Positions 26,468 to 35,534 are shown, numbered from the stretch's first letter. The stretch: DNA of 64,000 nucleotides from Bog-473 sp963782415 (GCA_963782415.1 CAWAJT010000004.1:620001-684000), one strand, 5' to 3'. Notes: generated from the sequence alone by a model not told the origin. A program made the numbers and translations.

Positions 26468-26977
26468 GTGGCCGAATCGCGCCGGCTGACCTTTGATCCG
26501 ATCGCCGAGGCTGAACGCCAATGGGGCGTCCACGGGTGGCCCGAGCAGGCGTCCCGCATGGCGGTCGTGACCTCCATCATGCGCCTGCAGCAGATCTTCC
26601 TCGGTCGCGCCGACGCGGCGCTCCGCCCGTTCGGGCTCACCTTCGCTCGCTACGAGGTTCTGATGCTGTTGTCGTTTTCCCGACGGGGCGTGCTGCCACT
26701 AGGCAAGATCGGCGAGCGGCTCCAGGTGAATGCGGCCAGTGTCACCAATGCGGTGAATCGACTGGAGAGCGAGGGTCTGGTCGCTCGCCGGTCCAATCCC
26801 GACGACGGGCGGGGAACGTTGGCCCGGCTGACGCCGGCCGGCAGGCGACGGGCGGCACAGGCCACCGCGGTCATGAACGAGCAGGTCTTCGACGATCTCG
26901 GCGTGGCGCCGAGCACGGTCGAGCAGCTGTTCCACCAGCTCGCTGAGCTCAGAAGGGCCGCGGGGGACTTCGAGTGA
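26468..26977 (+). CDS. MarR-family transcriptional regulator
   Basis: A 169-residue MarR protein. The winged helix-turn-helix covers residues ~55-120: FARYEVLMLLSFS, GKIGERLQVNAASVTNAVNR as recognition helix, and the wing RRSNPDDGRGTLARLTPAGR with the conserved DxRG-type motif. An N-terminal dimerisation arm precedes it. GTG 26468 has no strong ribosome site, so it may be leaderless. It stands 47 bases before the mutase gene on the same strand, with operator copy 6 between them. Confidence 0.9.
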   Translation: MAESRRLTFDPIAEAERQWGVHGWPEQASRMAVVTSIMRLQQIFLGRADAALRPFGLTFARYEVLMLLSFSRRGVLPLGKIGERLQVNAASVTNAVNRLESEGLVARRSNPDDGRGTLARLTPAGRRRAAQATAVMNEQVFDDLGVAPSTVEQLFHQLAELRRAAGDFE

Positions 26978-27001
26978 GCGCCCTTCCGATGGAAGGTAGT
27001 T

Positions 27002-27015
27002 TGACGTTGAAGTAA
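27002..27015 (+). promoter_or_regulatory. Shared 14-bp operator motif, copy 6
   Basis: TGACGTTGAAGTAA, ending 9 bases before the mutase GTG. It is a weaker match in the second half, but the first half and the position match the other copies. Confidence 0.45.
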
Positions 27016-27024
27016 TCTGACGCG

Positions 27025-28653
27025 GTGGCAGATTGGGAAACCTGGAAGGAGCAGTTCGAGCGCTCGCCCCGACGCGAGGCGCGATTCGAGACGATGTCCG
27101 GCGTGCCGGTCGACGCCGTGTATGGGCCCGAGGGTGCGGAACTGCCCGGTCAGTATCCCTACACGCGTGGGCCCTACGCCTCCATGTACCGCTCTCGATT
27201 GTGGACGATGCGTCAGTTCGCCGGCTTCGGCACGGCCGCCGACACCAACGGACGATTCAAAGAACTGCTCCGAGCCGGTGGTGACGGCCTGTCCACTGCA
27301 TTCGACATGCCGACACTTCTCGGTCGTGACTCCGATGACCCGTGGGCGAGGGGTGAGGTCGGTCGAGCAGGCGTGGCAATCGACACCCAAGACGACATGG
27401 AGACCCTCTTCTCCGGAATCGATCTTGGGCAGGTCTCCACGTCGATGACCATCAACTCGCCCGCGGCGCCGGTTCTGGCCATGTACGTGGGTGTCGCTGA
27501 TCGGACAGGCGTCGCTCGGGCTGCGCTCTCCGGCACGCTCCAGAACGACATTTTGAAGGAGTATCAGGCGCAAAAGGAATATGTCTTTCCACCTCGCCCG
27601 TCTGTGCGCCTCGTGACCGATGTCATGAAGTTCTGCGCGGCGGAGCTCCCTCGTTGGCATCCTGTTTCTGTCTCGGGCTACCACATCCGAGAGACGGGAT
27701 CGACGGCCGCTCAGGAGCTGGCCTTCACGCTCGCCAACGGCTTCGCCTATGTCGAGGCCGCCATGGCCACTGGCATGGCGGTGGATGACTTCGCCCCGCG
27801 ATTGAGCTTCTTCTTCAATGCCCAAAGCGACTTCTTCGAGGAGATCGCGAAGTATCGTGCGGCACGTCGTATCTGGGCGCGTTGGATGCGTGAACGTTAC
27901 GGGGCGTCCGATGGCCGCTCTTGTCAGCTCCGGTTCCACACGCAGACCGCCGGTGTGTCTCTCACCGCCCAACAACCTGAAGTCAACCTGGTCCGTGTGG
28001 CGATCGAGGCACTGGCGAGCGTGCTCGGTGGGACCCAGAGTCTCCACACCGATGCCTTCGACGAGGCGCTGGCCCTCCCGACCGAACATGCCGCCCGCCT
28101 GGCTCTCCGCACGCAACAGGTCATTGCCGAGGAGACCGGTGTCGTCCACGTGGCCGATCCTCTGGGTGGCTCGTGGTTCGTCGAAGAGCTGACCGACGAG
28201 CTTGAGCGGCAGGCTGAGGAGGTGTTCGCGCACCTCGAGGAAGCCGGATCGGGTTCGGTGCTCGAAGGAGTCTTCGCCTGCATCGACAATGGTTGGTTCG
28301 TCGGCGAGATTGCCGATGCGGCCTATGCTTTCCAATCCAAGATCGCCAACGGGGAATGGACGATGGTCGGAGTCAACGGCTATGTCGAGGATGACGGCGT
28401 CGCGCCGTCCACGCTTTCAATCGGTGCCGATGTCGAACGGGAGCAGTTGGATCGGCTCGCAGCGGTCAAACAGGCGCGCGACGATGACGCTGTCCGACGG
28501 TCATTGGCCCGCATTGCAAAGGATGCCTCGGATCCCGAGGTAAACCTGATGCCTGCGCTCATTGAGTCGTCCCGTCACCGCGTGAGCGTGGGGGAGGCGA
28601 TGCAGGCGCTCGAGTCGGTCTTCGGGAGTTATGTCGAGCGCCACGTCGCCTGA
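27025..28653 (+). CDS. Methylmalonyl-CoA mutase family, catalytic (large) subunit
   Basis: A 542-residue acyl-CoA mutase TIM-barrel subunit, the type that pairs with a separate B12-binding subunit (as in isobutyryl-CoA mutase). Visible family blocks: YPYTRGPYASMYRSRLWTMR near the N-terminus, GLSTAFDMPTLLGRDSD, SGTLQNDILKEY, and the HTQTAGVSLTAQQPEVNLVR and LGGTQSLHTDAFDEALALPT segments. The C-terminal B12 domain of single-chain mutases is absent and no small subunit is found nearby. Together with MmsA and a 3-hydroxyisobutyrate-dehydrogenase-like enzyme, the context points to isobutyryl-CoA or methylmalonyl-CoA chemistry. GTG 27025 lacks a strong ribosome site and could be leaderless behind operator copy 6. 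Confidence 0.9.
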   Translation: MADWETWKEQFERSPRREARFETMSGVPVDAVYGPEGAELPGQYPYTRGPYASMYRSRLWTMRQFAGFGTAADTNGRFKELLRAGGDGLSTAFDMPTLLGRDSDDPWARGEVGRAGVAIDTQDDMETLFSGIDLGQVSTSMTINSPAAPVLAMYVGVADRTGVARAALSGTLQNDILKEYQAQKEYVFPPRPSVRLVTDVMKFCAAELPRWHPVSVSGYHIRETGSTAAQELAFTLANGFAYVEAAMATGMAVDDFAPRLSFFFNAQSDFFEEIAKYRAARRIWARWMRERYGASDGRSCQLRFHTQTAGVSLTAQQPEVNLVRVAIEALASVLGGTQSLHTDAFDEALALPTEHAARLALRTQQVIAEETGVVHVADPLGGSWFVEELTDELERQAEEVFAHLEEAGSGSVLEGVFACIDNGWFVGEIADAAYAFQSKIANGEWTMVGVNGYVEDDGVAPSTLSIGADVEREQLDRLAAVKQARDDDAVRRSLARIAKDASDPEVNLMPALIESSRHRVSVGEAMQALESVFGSYVERHVA

Positions 28654-28902
28654 CGGCGCCGGCAGGCTCGAGGTGATGGCGGCGCCTGTGCGCGGATCGG
28701 TGTGACGTCGTGCAAGCGCGACATGCAACTGGTTCAAGAATGTACGGGTGGTTCTCCGCTCTGTAGGGTGAGATTCTCTCCCGCGATCAGGGGTGATGCG
28801 GGTTCCGGCGGCTCTGCCGCCCTCGGCGCTCTACCTCCGGCGGGACGCCTGCAATCGCACTGAACAGGGGGACCACCATGACCCACCACGAGAACTTCGA
28901 GG

Positions 28903-29253
28903 ATGCGCAGAGCCATACTCGGCGACGCCTATGTCGACCCGCAGACGAACGACCCCAATCCGGTCCTGCGGGAGTTCTCTGACTACCTCACCACCGTGGC
29001 ATGGGGCGTCTGGACTCGGGGTGGCGCGCTCAGCACCCGGGACCGGAGCCTAGTGGTGTTGGCGATGACGGCGGCGCTCGGCCGCATGGATGAGTTCCGA
29101 CTGCACGTCAGTGCCCGGTCCCGGACCGGAGTGTCCGATGCGGAGCTGGACGAGCTGTTGTTCCAGATCGCCGCCTACTGCGGGGCGCCCGCGGGCGTCT
29201 CGGCCAGAAGAGCCGTGTTGGCCGAGCGCGCTGCCGCACACGAGGACAGTTGA
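28903..29253 (+). CDS. Carboxymuconolactone decarboxylase-family protein
   Basis: A small AhpD/CMD-fold protein (116 residues as written) with the typical RRAILGDAYVDPQ start and VLAMTAALGRMDEFRLHV helix; the CxxC pair of AhpD is absent, so it is closer to PcaC-type decarboxylases. A better translation start is ATG 28878, behind CAGGGGG and beginning MTHHENFE, as in relatives. It is out of frame by one base; dropping one G of GAGG at 28899-28902 would join them. The next gene overlaps its stop region. In this operon it may act on a gamma-lactone or hydroperoxide intermediate; the reaction is unproven. Confidence 0.82.
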   Translation: MRRAILGDAYVDPQTNDPNPVLREFSDYLTTVAWGVWTRGGALSTRDRSLVVLAMTAALGRMDEFRLHVSARSRTGVSDAELDELLFQIAAYCGAPAGVSARRAVLAERAAAHEDS

Positions 29254-29255
29254 CT

Positions 29256-30110
29256 GTGGGCACTGTTGGGTTCGTCGGCCTGGGCAACATGGGCAGTGTG
29301 TTGGCGGCGAACCTTGTCGCTGCGGGCCATGACGTCATCAGCCATGACGTGGCCGGTCCTGGGCGGAGCCCGGATGGCGCGGTGTTCATGGACGACGTCG
29401 CTGAGCTGGCTGCTGTGGTCGACACCGTCGTTCTGAGCCTCCCGGACGGGAGCGCATCAGGATCTGTTGCGCGCTCCATCGTGCGTACGAGAGGGCGACG
29501 TGTCTCACAGATCGTCGAGACCTCAACGATTGGACTGTACGCCGCCCGCGCCATCGGCGAGCTCGTGACCACCGGGGAGATGGACTACATCGATGCGCCG
29601 GTGTCGGGCGGTGTGGCCGGGGCGCGGGCTCGGACGCTGTCGGTCATGTACGCCGGATCGCCGCACGCGTGCGAGGCGGCAGAGCCTGTGCTGGCTGGGC
29701 TGAGCGACCGCCGCCGCCGGGTCGGTGACACGCCTGGCATGGCCCAGGCGCTCAAGCTTGCGAACAACTTCCTGTCTGCCAGCGCCCTGGCCGCGGCCAG
29801 CGAGGCGATGGCGTTTGGCGTGTCCGTCGGCCTCGACATGGCGGTCATGCTCGAGGTCATCAATTCCTCGAGCGGTCAGAGTGCCGCCACCAGCGACAAA
29901 TTCCCCGCCCACGTGCTGACCGGCCGTTACGCGTCCGGATTCGCCAACACCTTGATGGCCAAGGATCTCAAGCTGTACCGAGCAGCGGTGGCGGAGCGAG
30001 AGACGCCCTCCGTGCTCGGGAGGGAGACGGAGGCGGTGTGGGAGAGCTTCGCCCAGGACGAACCGGGAGCCGACTTCACGCGTATCTATCCCTACGTTGA
30101 GAGAGGGTGA
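29256..30110 (+). CDS. NAD(P)-dependent beta-hydroxyacid dehydrogenase (3-hydroxyisobutyrate dehydrogenase-like)
   Basis: A ~284-residue beta-hydroxyacid dehydrogenase: Rossmann GFVGLGNMG at the N-terminus, the substrate loop DAPVSGGVAGARARTLSVM, and the catalytic Lys in ALKLANNFLSAS followed by a helical C-terminal domain with TLMAKDLKL. It would oxidise 3-hydroxyisobutyrate (or tartronate-like acids) to the semialdehyde, the substrate of MmsA encoded at 11332. GTG 29256 is preceded by GAGGA; TTG 29250 is an in-frame alternative. It lies directly behind the CMD-family gene. Confidence 0.9.
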   Translation: MGTVGFVGLGNMGSVLAANLVAAGHDVISHDVAGPGRSPDGAVFMDDVAELAAVVDTVVLSLPDGSASGSVARSIVRTRGRRVSQIVETSTIGLYAARAIGELVTTGEMDYIDAPVSGGVAGARARTLSVMYAGSPHACEAAEPVLAGLSDRRRRVGDTPGMAQALKLANNFLSASALAAASEAMAFGVSVGLDMAVMLEVINSSSGQSAATSDKFPAHVLTGRYASGFANTLMAKDLKLYRAAVAERETPSVLGRETEAVWESFAQDEPGADFTRIYPYVERG

Positions 30111-30212
30111 CCGTCCGGGCTGCGCTCGACGGGCGACGGGCTCCCGTGCTGGCCGCGGTCGGTCGCGTAACCTCCTGGCCATCGAATCTCAGGAGAGCTG
30201 GAGGTAGGGCCG

Positions 30213-30404
30213 ATGCGTGTCGTCGTTGACTTCGATCTGTGCGAGAGCAACGCCCTCTGCATGGGCCTGGCGCCCGAGGTCTTCGAGGTGCGCGACGACG
30301 ATCTTCTCTATGTGCTCGACGACAACCCTCCCGAGGAACTGCGTGAGAAGGTCAAAGCGGCCGTTCGGACGTGTCCGAAGAACGCCATCTCGATCATCGA
30401 CTGA
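30213..30404 (+). CDS. 3Fe-4S ferredoxin, P450-partner type
   Basis: A 63-residue acidic ferredoxin with cluster ligands Cys10, Cys16 and Cys54 in CESNALC and CPKNAI; Asn at the place of the fourth Cys indicates a 3Fe-4S cluster. The APEVFEV segment after the second Cys is the hallmark of ferredoxins that feed electrons to actinobacterial P450s. GGAGGT (30201-30206) precedes ATG 30213. The likely partners are the P450s at 1516 or 62800; no reductase gene is in the window. Confidence 0.93.
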   Translation: MRVVVDFDLCESNALCMGLAPEVFEVRDDDLLYVLDDNPPEELREKVKAAVRTCPKNAISIID

Positions 30405-30428
30405 GCCGATCGTCGACTGAGCCGATCG
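30397..30428 (+). repeat. Perfect 16-bp tandem duplication over the ferredoxin stop
   Basis: TCGACTGAGCCGATCG occurs twice back to back (30397-30412 and 30413-30428). The first copy contains the ferredoxin TGA. The second copy leads into GCCGATCGGC, a small palindrome, so the pair may have formed by slippage at a terminator between convergent genes. Confidence 0.85.
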
Positions 30429-30447
30429 GCTGGCCGCGCCGCTCCCG

Positions 30448-31704
30448 CTACGACTTCACGGTGGTGGTGCCCGGCAGGTCCGTGCCGCACCAGGGTTTGC
30501 TCGAGACGGCCACGAAGCCCGACTTCTCGGCCTTCATGTACCAGCCACAGGACTTCGCCAGGTCATGCCCGAAGGTCGTCGAGTAGTTGATTGTCTCCGG
30601 CAGCAGACCGTTGCCGTTGTACTTCTTGAGGTTGCGCAACGCTGAAATGACGCTGGCATGCGTGGCGTTCGGTCCCGCCAGCTGCAAGCCCTTGATCATG
30701 AGGTCAGCGCCCAGCCACGACTCGTACTGGCTGAAATTGGGGAAGTCTTTGCTCGAAAAATGCGCGTACTTCCGGAGCGCCGACTGCATCTGCTCGGTGC
30801 CGGCGTTGGGCAGCGAGAAGGGACGGAATTCCGTCTCAAAGTAGCCGCCCTGTACAGCCTTCCAGGCGGGGGTGCCGATGACACCCGGCTCGTACCCGGT
30901 GGGGAAGACCATGACCTTGGGCTTGACGCCCTCTTGCTGCAATGCGGTGGCGAGGGCGTCGTTCGAGTTGTTGTCGAGCCCCGCGTAGTAGGCGTTGCAG
31001 CCCTTCTGCTTGGCCGTGAGCGCCGGTGTCGTCATGGCCACGGAGCCAAACGGAATGGAGGTGTCGAGGACGCCGACCTTCCCGCCCGCGTGCTGGAATG
31101 ACAGGTTCGTGCCGATGGCGGACCGACTCGACGAAGGCGAGATCCCGTAGCCGTACGAGCAGACGACGGTCCCCCCGTGGGCCTTCATGAAGGCACCGAT
31201 GGCCGTGTTGACGGGGTACTTGTCGTCGACGCTGCCGACGTCAGCCGCGAACATGTTCGTGTAGGGCTGCTGGCCCCACTCCGGCCCGTCGAAGAAGCCG
31301 CCGGTGACGGGCATACCCGCCTGCTGCGGGTACTTGGCAGCCAGGAAGAAGAGAGGGCTCGTCGATACGATGCCCACAGCCCCCTTGGAAAGAGCGTCCT
31401 GAACGGCGGTTGCTATCTCGGTCGGGCTGGTCTGGTCATCGAGGACGATGCCCTTGAGCTTGTGGCCGTTCACGCCGCCTTGGGCGTTCTGCAGCGCGAT
31501 CCGGGCATTGAATCCTGCCGGAGCGGTGCTGAACTCGGAAGCCCCCTGACCGGTCAGCGACGTGATCATGACGATGGTGTACGGCGAACGGGACGCCGCT
31601 GCGCCTGCGGTCCCACCCGAGAGGCTGGTGAGGCCGACGCCTGCGGTGAGCGCGAGTGCCGCCAGGCCCAATCTGCCTCGATACCGTGCCGACGCAATTC
31701 TCAT
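30448..31704 (-). CDS. ABC transporter substrate-binding protein (LivK-type)
   Basis: A 418-residue exported binding protein and paralogue of the LivK at 20510. The signal sequence runs from MRIASARYRGRLGLAALALTA to a GAAAS-like cleavage region, then YTIVMITSLTGQGASEFS. GGGAGGG (minus strand, ~9 bases upstream) supports ATG 31704 over a longer open frame. It stands alone, convergent with the ferredoxin, with no permease next to it, so it probably shares LivHMGF at 16.8-20.4 kb. Conserved blocks with the paralogue include SYGYGISPSSSR-type and GADLMIKGLQ segments. Confidence 0.9.
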   Translation of the reverse strand: MRIASARYRGRLGLAALALTAGVGLTSLSGGTAGAAASRSPYTIVMITSLTGQGASEFSTAPAGFNARIALQNAQGGVNGHKLKGIVLDDQTSPTEIATAVQDALSKGAVGIVSTSPLFFLAAKYPQQAGMPVTGGFFDGPEWGQQPYTNMFAADVGSVDDKYPVNTAIGAFMKAHGGTVVCSYGYGISPSSSRSAIGTNLSFQHAGGKVGVLDTSIPFGSVAMTTPALTAKQKGCNAYYAGLDNNSNDALATALQQEGVKPKVMVFPTGYEPGVIGTPAWKAVQGGYFETEFRPFSLPNAGTEQMQSALRKYAHFSSKDFPNFSQYESWLGADLMIKGLQLAGPNATHASVISALRNLKKYNGNGLLPETINYSTTFGHDLAKSCGWYMKAEKSGFVAVSSKPWCGTDLPGTTTVKS

Positions 31705-31783
31705 GTGCAGTCCCTCCCAAAACAGAGCCGGCTGGCCCCTTACCGGCCCTAAGGCATACACGAACAGGCGTCACCAGTGTGAG

Positions 31784-32523
31784 TCAGGCCCCCGCGACCT
31801 GGAGCAATGCGTCCGCCACCTTCTCCGGTTCGGTGATCATCAGGTCGTGGCCCGTGTCGATGTCCCAGAGCCGGCCCTCCGAGCGGGCCTTGTCCATCAG
31901 GTCGGGATCCCTGCTCGCCAGGGTTGACGTGCAGACGATGTGGTACTGCGGAATAGCCCACAGAGCCGGCTCGTTCCTGAGGTCCAGCGGTTGCTCGAAG
32001 CACTGCCAAGGGTGCGCGGTGAGGCGCTCGGCCATCCAGGCCAGGTCGTCGGGATCGGTCACCCCGTAGAGCAGTCCGGCATCAGGCGCAGGCAGCAGGA
32101 CCAGTTCGAGGCCGTCGACGACCTCGCCGAAGGGACGCACAGCCCCAATGACGGGTCCGGCCACGTCGTAGAGGGATTGGCCGTTGACCGGTGTGGCGGC
32201 ATCGAGGAAGACGAGGCGGCCGACACGCCCACACGCCCCCTTACGCGGTCGGCGGTGCCCGTGATTACCATCCCGCCGTAGCTGTGTCCGACCAGGATCA
32301 CCTCGTGCAGATCCTCCCATTGCAGCACCGCGGCGATGTCCTCTATATGGCGGTCGAGATCGACCTGGGCGTTCAACAGATGAGCTCGCTCGCCGAGGCC
32401 CGTCATCGTCGGCGTGTGGACATCGTGGCCGTGTGCTCGCAAAATGCGGGCTACCCGCTGGTAGCACCAGCCGCCGTGCCCGCCGCCGTGCCCGCCGCCG
32501 TGCACGAGGACATAGGTCGCCAT
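31784..32523 (-). pseudogene. Alpha/beta hydrolase, frame broken by one base
   Basis: Starts MATYVLVHGGGHGG behind GGAGGG at good spacing. It holds the oxyanion motif HGGG, WCYQRVARILRAHGHDV and the nucleophile elbow VGHSYGGMV. After GTADRVRGR the frame is lost; the adjacent frame continues VGRLVFLDAATPVNGQSL to a normal C-terminus with the catalytic His in DTGHDLMITEPEKVADAL. One G appears to be missing in the G-run read at 32236-32241. Restored, it is a ~247-residue soluble hydrolase of the MenH/salicylate-esterase-like group. Substrate unknown. Confidence 0.83.
32471..32503 (-). repeat. 12-bp tandem repeat encoding Gly-Gly-Gly-His
   Basis: About 2.8 copies of CCGCCGTGCCCG lie inside the N-terminus of the alpha/beta hydrolase and expand its usual HGGGHGGW to HGGGHGGGHGGW at the oxyanion loop. 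Slippage at a GC-rich repeat is the likely origin. Confidence 0.8.
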
Positions 32524-32576
32524 CTGCCCTCCTCGTCCACCGGAGCATTCGTGGTTACCGGCCAGCAAGGTAACAC

Positions 32577-33203
32577 CGCGCGGCCTGGAGCAGAGGGGAG
32601 CTGCTGCCGATCCTGTGCCGGCCCGCCTCTGCGACCGCACCGGTGCCACTGCCCCCCGGGCTCGAGGTCGTCGGTTGGCCGACCGGGACGTCGCACGACG
32701 TCGGCGGGCTGCCTTACGAGCGAGCCCGGACGGCTCCTTTCATGGAAAAGCGGCTGGTCGAGGATGCGATGGCGCGCACGTGGCCCTGGGTAAGCGAACG
32801 TCCGCATCAGGCCGCGAGCGAGTTGCCGGACCTGCTCGACGGCGCGACGTTCCTGAAGGGGTGGGGAGCAAGGAGTGACGAGGTCATGGCGGTCCGCCCT
32901 GACGTGACCTATCCGGTCCGGCCGGCGACAGTGTTTGGCATCGAGGAACACGTGCGTGCGATGGAGGCGCTGGCGGCGTTGTCCGACCGTACGCCGCAGC
33001 GCCTCGGGCCACTGATGGCGGCCAGCCATGCCGGTCATGACGCCATGGGCCTGGGCCACCCGGCCGCGACGCACCTCGTGGAGGAAGCGCTGGCTCGCCC
33101 AAGTGTCGACGGTGCCCGCTCGAGCGGCGGAGGGTGCGGCGGGACGATCGTCATCGCCTGCGCGGCGGGTGCGCTCGACGACGTGGCGGTGTTGATTCGC
33201 TGA
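32577..33203 (+). pseudogene. 3' remnant of a GHMP sugar kinase (galactokinase/arabinokinase-like)
   Basis: The translated C-terminal half of a GHMP kinase: GELLPILCRPASATAPVPLP, then LEVVGWPTGTSHDVGG, YERARTAPFMEKRLVED and, at the end, MAASHAGHDAMGLGHPAATH with the glycine motif SSGGGCGGTIVIA. These correspond to the middle and C-terminal parts of L-arabinokinase/galactokinase-type enzymes. The N-terminal half, including the ATP-binding motif of the family, is missing; a TAA closes the frame at 32571. The first usable start codon is near 32643. Probably a broken relic of sugar metabolism next to the xyl genes. Confidence 0.72.
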
Positions 33204-33215
33204 GCTCAGATGGTT

Positions 33216-34227
33216 TCAGTCGGCGGGCGCCGTGCTGGAGCGTACGACGAGCTCCGCCGGAACGTTGACGTGGCGCTCTGCCGGCGCACCATGGGCGACC
33301 GCAAGCAGCTGCTCGACGCTGCGTCGCCCCACCTCGTTGAAGTCCTGACGAATGGTGGTGAGCGGCGGCAGGAAGTACCCCGATTCGGGGGTGTCGTCGA
33401 AGCCGACCACGCTCACGTCCTCAGGCACCCTCCGACCCGCATCGTGCAACCCCCGGATCACACCGAGCGCCGTCTGGTCGTTGGCGGCGAAGATGGCAGT
33501 CACGCTCGGGTCGCGGCCGAGCTGCAGGCCGGCGGCATAGCCCTTGGCGGCACTCCAGTCGCCGGCGACAGAGCGTCCACCCCGCGCCCGAGCGGTGCGC
33601 AGCGCGTCGGCCCAACCCCGCGTGCGGCTGGTGGCGTCGATCCAGCTCTGGGGCCCGGCGACATGATGGACCGTGCGGTGGCCCAGGTCGAGGAGGTGCC
33701 GGGTGGCGATGCGCGCACCCTCGAACTGGTCGATGGTCACGGTCGGTGCGCCCAGGCCGGGCGGGCCGCCGACGACCACCAAGGGCATCTCGCCGTCCAG
33801 TCCGCGTGACAGCTTCGACGATCCTCCGCAGCGGCGCGACCACGATGACGCCCTGGACGTGCGATCCCCGTAGTCGCTCCAGCGTGGCGGCCATGTCGTT
33901 GCCGCTCCGACTGAGCGTGACGAAACTGAGCAGGTGGCCCGCGTCGCGGGCCGCGGCCTCAATGCCGAAGAGCAGGTGTGAGGGGCCGAACTGCTCGGTC
34001 TCGACGGCCATGACGCCGAGGGTGCGGGAGCGCCCTCCGGCGAGCACACGCGCCGCGGTGTTGGCGTGGTACCCGAGGGCGGCCACCGCCTCTTCGACCC
34101 GGAGCCGCGTCTCCTCGGCGACGCCCGGGAAGCCGTTGAGCACCCGCGACACGGTCATGACGGACACGCCGGCCTGGCTGGCGACATCGGCCATGACGGC
34201 CCGGCGTGGTTGTTCGGCGACCGTCAT
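33216..34227 (-). pseudogene. LacI-family regulator of the xyl operon, frame broken by one base
   Basis: N-terminal LacI helix-turn-helix VMADVASQAGVSVMTVSRVL with hinge LGYHANTAARVL, then a periplasmic-binding-like core to VVAPLRRIVEAVT. The frame then breaks; the next frame continues GLDGEMPLVVVGGPPG through FAANDQTALGVIRGLHD and SVVGFDDTPESGYF to 33216. One extra base near 33800-33815 explains it. ATG 34227 overlaps the GH43 stop by 4 bases, making this the last gene of xylA-xylB-GH43-lacI. Presumed target: the LacI-type operator at 38176. Confidence 0.85.
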
Positions 34228-35534
34228 GTCTCGCCGTCGTCGAACCACTCGAAGGTGGCGTCGCCCCTGACCGCGTACAGCCCGATCATGCGTCCGAGGA
34301 ACCCGCCGGTCACTTCGGTCGAGACGTAGCGACCATCGAGCGCGGCCAAGGTGTGTGGCCTGCCGCGCTCGTCCTCGTAGCCGAGAGACACCGTGTCGGG
34401 TCCGTGGGCGTGCGGAACGGTGCCGACGGTCAGGACGACGGAGCCGGCGGGACGGGGGGCGTCTGCCATGACCGCTTCGAACGGGCCGGCGCGCGCGTGG
34501 CCCACCACACGATCACCGCTGACGGCGGCGTCGTAGTGCGCGGTCTCGTCCAGGTACAAACTCACGCCCGAATCGGTGGTCGTTCCCGGCTCCACGCAGG
34601 TCCGCACCCGGCAATGGTGGTGCTGCTGACGCCGGCCCACGAATATCGGCTCCGGTGAGTCCAGCGTTGCCTCCCCCCCGGGCAGCGTGAGCCAGCCCGG
34701 TCGATCCGTCAACGAGCTCAGCGTGGCCGGCAACGCACGGACGTCGACCCAGTGGGGTGGTAGCGACGGACCGTCGAACGTCTCCCGGTTGATGGATGGG
34801 TGTGGTTCGGGACCGGGCGCCGTTGCCATCTCCGACAGCAAGGGGCCCGGCACCGGCCATCCGTCGACCCACTGCACAGACGTGAGAAAGGTCTCCCGCT
34901 CCAGCCTGTGGAAGCCCGGCGACAGTCCCCGCGGGCGAACTCCGAGCAGGACGATCCACCACGTCCCGTCCACTGCCTCGACCATGTCGCCGTGCCCCGT
35001 GTTCTGAATGGGTGCATCGGTGCTGCGATGGCTGAGGATGGGGTTCGTCGGCGCGCCCTCCCAAGGTCCGACCGGTGAAGGGCCGCTGGCGATGGAGATG
35101 CAGTGATCACTCTGCGCCCCGCCTTCGGCGATGAGGAGATACCACGTCCCATTGCGTTCGAGGAGGTGGGACGCTTCCGGGTACTGCGGGCCGGTGCTGG
35201 ACCACGTGCGTTCAGATTGGCTGAGCAGTTCGCCGGTGGCGGGGTCGAGGCGACAGCGGGCGATGCCGCCACCGCCCGAGTAGTGGAGCCAGCAACCTCC
35301 CTCGTCGTCCCACGCCAAATCGGGGTCGATGCCGGCGATCGGCACCACGACGGGATCGGACCCGGGCCCCGCGGGGTGCCCGATCCGCGTCCAGTCCACC
35401 AGATTCTTCGAACCAAAGACGGGGACAGCTGGGCAGTAGATGAAGGAGGACGCCACCAGGTAGTACCCGCGACCCACCCGACACACGCTCGGATCTGGAT
35501 AGAGGCCGGGCAGAACGGGGTTCTGGTAGGTCAT
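34224..35534 (-). CDS. Glycoside hydrolase family 43 protein (xylosidase/arabinofuranosidase type), internally shortened
   Basis: A 436-residue GH43 enzyme with C-terminal concanavalin-like domain. Catalytic triad candidates are Asp in LYPDPSV, Asp in GIDPDL and Glu in PEASHL. After VDWTRIGH the sequence jumps straight to GPGSDPVVVPIAGIDPD; in relatives about 50 residues (a blade with the FAPT-type segment) lie between these points, so an in-frame internal deletion is likely and activity is uncertain. Full-length, it would release xylose or arabinose from beta-1,4-linked oligosaccharides for XylA/XylB. ATG 35534 overlaps the xylB stop by 4 bases. Confidence 0.85.
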   Translation of the reverse strand: MTYQNPVLPGLYPDPSVCRVGRGYYLVASSFIYCPAVPVFGSKNLVDWTRIGHPAGPGSDPVVVPIAGIDPDLAWDDEGGCWLHYSGGGGIARCRLDPATGELLSQSERTWSSTGPQYPEASHLLERNGTWYLLIAEGGAQSDHCISIASGPSPVGPWEGAPTNPILSHRSTDAPIQNTGHGDMVEAVDGTWWIVLLGVRPRGLSPGFHRLERETFLTSVQWVDGWPVPGPLLSEMATAPGPEPHPSINRETFDGPSLPPHWVDVRALPATLSSLTDRPGWLTLPGGEATLDSPEPIFVGRRQQHHHCRVRTCVEPGTTTDSGVSLYLDETAHYDAAVSGDRVVGHARAGPFEAVMADAPRPAGSVVLTVGTVPHAHGPDTVSLGYEDERGRPHTLAALDGRYVSTEVTGGFLGRMIGLYAVRGDATFEWFDDGET

